NCBI GenBank assembly: GCA_040255675.1 | Contig: JBDZVM010000005.1 | Span: 1 to 64,000, forward strand | Reading direction: 5' to 3' | DNA: 64,000 bases | Origin: JBDZVM01 sp040255675 | Lineage (GTDB): Bacteria > Actinomycetota > Actinomycetes > Acidothermales > Acidothermaceae | Part shown: piece by piece, positions 60,544 to 64,000 of the stretch | Position numbering within the stretch: the first letter of the stretch is position 1 | Layout of the letters: every line of letters begins with the position of its first letter | Translations under genes and position numbers: made by a program | The notes under the pieces: generated by a model | Database searches by the model: none | What the model was told of the DNA's origin: nothing | What the model saw: only the letters and a program-made list of their open reading frames with translations

Positions 60544-61844
60544 TGTTCGGTCTTACTCCGGTGCTCACCGCCAACTGGGGCACCGACCAGTCGTGGACGC
60601 GCGAAGCCTACGAGCAGACCGGCGGCTACGGCGCACTGCGCACGGCGCTCGCCATGGAACCTGACGCGCTGATCCAGCTCGTCAAAGACTCCGGCCTGCG
60701 GGGTCGTGGCGGCGCCGGCTTCCCCACCGGCATGAAGTGGGGCTTCATCCCGCAAGGTGACGGAAAGCCGCACTATCTCGTCGTCAACGCCGACGAGAGC
60801 GAGCCCGGCACCTGCAAAGACATGCCACTGTTGATGGCGTCGCCACACACGCTGGTCGAAGGCGTCATCATCTCGGCTTACGCGATTCGCGCGAACCACG
60901 CGTTCATCTACGTGCGCGGCGAGGTGCTGCACGTCGTCCGCCGGTTGCTCAACGCGGTCGAAGAGGCCAAAGCCGCCGGGTACGTCGGCGCCAACGTGCT
61001 CGATTCCGGGTTCGACATCGACATCACTGTGCACATCGGCGCCGGTGCCTACATCTGCGGTGAAGAGACCGCGCTGCTCGAATCGCTCGAGGGCTTTCGC
61101 GGCCAGCCTCGGTTGCGGCCGCCCTTCCCCGCGGTCGAAGGCTTGTACGCCTGCCCGACCGTCATCAACAACGTCGAGACGATTTCCTCTGTGCCGGCGA
61201 TCGTGCGCGGTGGCCCACAGTGGTTTCGCCGCATGGGCACCGAGAAGTCGCCCGGGTTCAAGATTTTCTCGCTGTCGGGCCATGTTGCCAAGCCCGGGCA
61301 GTACGAGGCTCCACTCGGCATCACGCTGCGCGAATTGCTCGACGCCGCAGGCGGTATCCGTGAGGGCCACGAGCTCAAATTCTGGACGCCCGGTGGCTCG
61401 TCGACGCCGTTGTTCACCGCCGAGCATCTCGACGTCCCGCTCGATTTCGAAGGGCCGGCCGCACACGGTTCGATGCTCGGCACGACCGCGTTGCAGATTT
61501 TCGACGAGACCACCTGTGTGGTGCGCGCGGTGCAGCGCTGGAGTGAGTTCTACGCGCACGAGTCGTGCGGCAAGTGCACGCCGTGCCGGGAAGGCACGTT
61601 CTGGTACGTGCAGATTTTCGAGCGGCTCGAAAACGGCACGGGTACCGAGGAAGACGTCGAAACGCTGCTCGACCTCTCCGACAACATTTTGGGCCGCGCC
61701 TTTTGCGCTTTGGGCGACGGCGCCACCAGCCCGGTCACGTCGTCCATTCAGCACTTCCGTGACGAATACATCGCGCACTACGAACAGGGCGGCTGTCCGT
61801 TCGACCCGGTCGCCTCGACCGTCTTCGCGGGAGCGAACGCCTGA
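60543..61844 (+). CDS. nuoF: NADH-quinone oxidoreductase subunit F
   Basis: 51-kDa NADH-oxidising, FMN-carrying subunit of 433 residues: GLRGRGGAGFPTGMKW, VVNADESEPGTCKD, GAYICGEETALLESLEG and the four-Cys cluster ESCGKCTPCREG with a later Cys in FCALGDGA. It shares one base with the nuoE stop and overlaps nuoG. Comparison with the NuoF-like protein at 31996 shows that one lacks the first cluster Cys. Confidence 0.96.
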   Translation: MFGLTPVLTANWGTDQSWTREAYEQTGGYGALRTALAMEPDALIQLVKDSGLRGRGGAGFPTGMKWGFIPQGDGKPHYLVVNADESEPGTCKDMPLLMASPHTLVEGVIISAYAIRANHAFIYVRGEVLHVVRRLLNAVEEAKAAGYVGANVLDSGFDIDITVHIGAGAYICGEETALLESLEGFRGQPRLRPPFPAVEGLYACPTVINNVETISSVPAIVRGGPQWFRRMGTEKSPGFKIFSLSGHVAKPGQYEAPLGITLRELLDAAGGIREGHELKFWTPGGSSTPLFTAEHLDVPLDFEGPAAHGSMLGTTALQIFDETTCVVRAVQRWSEFYAHESCGKCTPCREGTFWYVQIFERLENGTGTEEDVETLLDLSDNILGRAFCALGDGATSPVTSSIQHFRDEYIAHYEQGGCPFDPVASTVFAGANA

Positions 61845-64000
61845 TGACCGTGACCAGCAATACGCCCGCCGGCACCACCCCGGCACCGCGGCCAGATCTC
61901 GTGACCCTGACGATCGACGGGTTCGAGATTTCCGTGCCCAAGGGCACGTTGGTGATTCGCGCCGCCGAGATGCTGGGCATCCAGATCCCGCGGTTTTGCG
62001 AACATCCGCTGCTCGACCCGGTCGGAGCGTGCCGGCAGTGCCTTGTCGAGGTCACGGGCCAGCGCAAGCCGATGGCCTCGTGCACCACAACGGTCACCGA
62101 AGGCATGGTGGTCAAGACCCAGCTCACCTCGCCGGTCGCCGAGAAAGCGCAGAACGGCATCATCGAACTGCTGCTGATCAACCACCCGCTCGACTGCCCG
62201 GTCTGCGACAAGGGCGGCGAATGCCCGCTGCAAAACCAGACCATGACCAACGGGTATTCGGAGTCGCGCTTCCACGACGTCAAGCGCACATATCCGAAGC
62301 CGCTCGCGATTTCGGCCCAGGTGCTGCTCGACCGCGAGCGTTGTGTCTTGTGCACCCGCTGCACGCGGTTTTCGCAGCAGATCGCCGGTGACCCGTTCAT
62401 CGAAATGCTCGAACGCTCGGCACTCGAACAAGTCGCGGTATTCGAAGACCAGCCGTTCAACTCATATTTCTCGGGTAACACGATTCAGATTTGCCCGGTC
62501 GGGGCGCTGACCGGTTCGCAATACCGGTTCAGGTCGCGGCCGTTCGACCTCGTCTCTTCGCCGAGCATTTGCGAGCACTGCGCGGCCGGGTGCCAGCAGC
62601 GTAACGACCACCGGCGCGGCAAGATGCTTCGCCGGCTAGCCGGCGTCGACCCGCAGGTCAACGAAGACTGGAACTGCGACAAGGGCCGCTGGGCGTTCAA
62701 CTACGCCTTCGCGGGCGACCGCCTCGAGACCCCGCTGGTTCGCGAAAACGGCGAGCTGGTGCCGTCGTCCTGGCCGGAAGCGTTGCGCGTTGCCGCTGAA
62801 GGCTTGGCGAACGCGCACGGCAACGCTGGCGTGCTCGTCGGCGGCCGGGTCAGCACCGAAGACGCCTACGCATACGCGAAATTCGCGCGCGTCGCGCTCG
62901 GCACTAACGACGTCGACTTCCGGGCTCGCGTGCACTCCGACGAAGAAGCCGCGTTCTTGGCAACGCGAATAGCGGGCCGGTTCCTCGACGTTACGTACGC
63001 CGACCTTGAGAAGGCGCCGGCGGTGCTGCTCGTCGGGTTCGAGCCCGAGGAAGAATCGCCGATCGTGTTCTTGCGGCTTCGCAAAGCCGCGATGAAAAAG
63101 GGCACCAAGGTGTTCTCGATCGCGCCCATGGCCAGCCGCGGCCTGCAAAAGATGCGTGGCCGGTTGATTGCCGCGGTGCCGGGCGGCGAAACGGCGTTGC
63201 TGGCCGCGTTGAAGAACGGCACGGCCGCTGCCGCGCCCGACGGCGTCGGCGCCGACGCCTACCGCCTCGCTTTTTCCGACGCCATCGAGGCGCTGGCGCA
63301 ACCCGGCGCGGTCGTTCTCGTGGGCGAGCGGCTGGCCGGCGTCCCGGGTGCTCTCTTCGCGGCGGCCGCGCTGGCCGACTCCACCGGTGCCCGGCTGGGC
63401 TGGATACCGCGCCGCGCGGGCGAACGTGGAGCCCTCGAAGCCGGCGCGTTGCCGAACCTGCTGCCAGGCGGGCGTCCGATCTCCGATTCCGGCGCCGTTG
63501 CCCGTCAGTGGGCGGCGTCCATTCCGAGCACGCCCGGGCGCGATACAAGCGGCATCGTCGCGGCGGCGGCCGCCGGTGAGTTGGGCGCCCTGGTTATCGG
63601 CGGCGTCGATCCAGACGACCTGCTCGATCCTCAGCTTGCCCGCGCGGCACTCGAGAAGGCGCCGTTCGTGGTGAGCCTCGAACTGCGGCGAAGCGCGGCG
63701 ACCGACTACGCGGACGTCGTTTTCCCGGTCGCCGCGGCGATCGAAAAGGCCGGCACCTACCTCGACTGGGAGGGCCGGTCGCGGCCGTTCGATGCGTCCT
63801 TGAAAGACACCGGCCGGCTGTCCGACTATCTCGTGCTGAACGCGCTCGCCGACGCGCTCGACGTCCATCTCGGGTTGCCAGACCTGCGCACGGCGCGGGC
63901 AGAGATCGCCGCGCTGGGCCAGTCGCCGTCGTCCGACACACCGGCCGCGCCGGCGCCGTCAGCGACGCCGACTCCCGGCGACGGCGAGGCGATCTTGGCG
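61844..64000 (+). CDS. nuoG: NADH-quinone oxidoreductase subunit G (3' end outside window)
   Basis: 75-kDa subunit carrying several iron-sulfur clusters. The frame from ATG 61844 stays open for 719 codons to the window end. Visible are the 2Fe-2S ferredoxin domain (RFCEHPLLDPVGACRQCLVEV), the His-Cys cluster region (HPLDCPVCDKGGECPLQN), a 4Fe-4S pair (RCVLCTRCTRF; CPVGALTGSQYRF), and the extra cluster motif SICEHCAAGC before the molybdopterin-oxidoreductase-like domain. The last about 60 visible residues are Pro/Ala-rich. Confidence 0.95.
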   Translation, partial: MTVTSNTPAGTTPAPRPDLVTLTIDGFEISVPKGTLVIRAAEMLGIQIPRFCEHPLLDPVGACRQCLVEVTGQRKPMASCTTTVTEGMVVKTQLTSPVAEKAQNGIIELLLINHPLDCPVCDKGGECPLQNQTMTNGYSESRFHDVKRTYPKPLAISAQVLLDRERCVLCTRCTRFSQQIAGDPFIEMLERSALEQVAVFEDQPFNSYFSGNTIQICPVGALTGSQYRFRSRPFDLVSSPSICEHCAAGCQQRNDHRRGKMLRRLAGVDPQVNEDWNCDKGRWAFNYAFAGDRLETPLVRENGELVPSSWPEALRVAAEGLANAHGNAGVLVGGRVSTEDAYAYAKFARVALGTNDVDFRARVHSDEEAAFLATRIAGRFLDVTYADLEKAPAVLLVGFEPEEESPIVFLRLRKAAMKKGTKVFSIAPMASRGLQKMRGRLIAAVPGGETALLAALKNGTAAAAPDGVGADAYRLAFSDAIEALAQPGAVVLVGERLAGVPGALFAAAALADSTGARLGWIPRRAGERGALEAGALPNLLPGGRPISDSGAVARQWAASIPSTPGRDTSGIVAAAAAGELGALVIGGVDPDDLLDPQLARAALEKAPFVVSLELRRSAATDYADVVFPVAAAIEKAGTYLDWEGRSRPFDASLKDTGRLSDYLVLNALADALDVHLGLPDLRTARAEIAALGQSPSSDTPAAPAPSATPTPGDGEAILA

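Noticed and set aside
1..64000. tRNA or rRNA genes
   Set aside because: I looked for T-loop (GGTTCGAATCC type) and acceptor-stem patterns and for rRNA-like stretches by eye and found none I could support; a covariance-model scan would settle it.

Overview
The window is GC-rich DNA with strong G/C third-position bias, frequent GTG starts and many 4-base ATGA/GTGA overlaps. The gene content is that of a high-GC actinomycete: a clpC/mutY/disA/radA block, BldC, ribosomal peptide bS22, a rex-hemA-hemC-hemD-hemB operon, ResB/CcsB cytochrome c biogenesis, and the futalosine route to menaquinone next to nuoA-G. The chemotaxis genes cheB-cheR-cheW point to a motile or chemosensory lineage. A Frankiales/Sporichthyales-like organism is plausible, but I cannot place it below phylum. 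Two 100-N gaps show this is a draft or metagenomic scaffold.

Layout. 1-14 kb: the 3' end of clpC, mutY, cheB-cheR-cheW, a two-component system with an odd double-module kinase, a VapBC pair, a class III aminotransferase, disA and radA. 14-23 kb: a Cys-rich protein cut by gap 1, a TIM-barrel protein, proline dehydrogenase and proC, a duplicated secreted protein broken by gap 2, acuC with its phosphatase partner, an excisionase-type HTH gene, the 32-aa bS22 gene, and a secreted CAP protein. 23-30 kb: glutaredoxin-like gene, rex, hemA, hemC, fused cobA-hemD, hemB and a HAD hydrolase; two Rex-like boxes lie upstream. 30-34.5 kb: a tight five-gene redox operon (small membrane peptide, ApbE, ferric-reductase-like membrane cytochrome, NuoF-like flavoprotein, ferredoxin), then a secreted phosphoesterase. 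34.6-41 kb: hemL, a histidine phosphatase, and resA-ccdA-resB-ccsB. 41-44 kb: amt (with a frameshift), the PII gene glnK and an MFS transporter. 44-56.8 kb: menaquinone genes (UbiD, UbiA and UbiX types, mqnE, mqnA, mqnC, aminodeoxyfutalosine deaminase, menG, a MenJ-like reductase), with a BldC regulator, an orphan DNA methyltransferase and a single-domain receiver among them. 56.9 kb to the end: nuoA-nuoG, with nuoG running off the window.

Much of the right half serves one purpose, building a menaquinone-linked respiratory chain: heme, cytochrome c maturation, quinone and Complex I. Rex, an NADH/NAD+ sensor, sits at the head of the heme operon. The order of the mqn genes, menG and nuo recalls Streptomyces, but here it is far more compact. 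MqnB, MqnD, CheA, receptors and flagellar genes are not in the window.

The most interesting candidates are: the ApbE/ferric-reductase/NuoF-like/ferredoxin operon with its small TSGS-ending membrane peptide; the secreted protein with two four-Cys modules hidden by an assembly gap; the histidine kinase carrying a second, degenerate kinase-like half; and the orphan methyltransferase inside the menaquinone locus.
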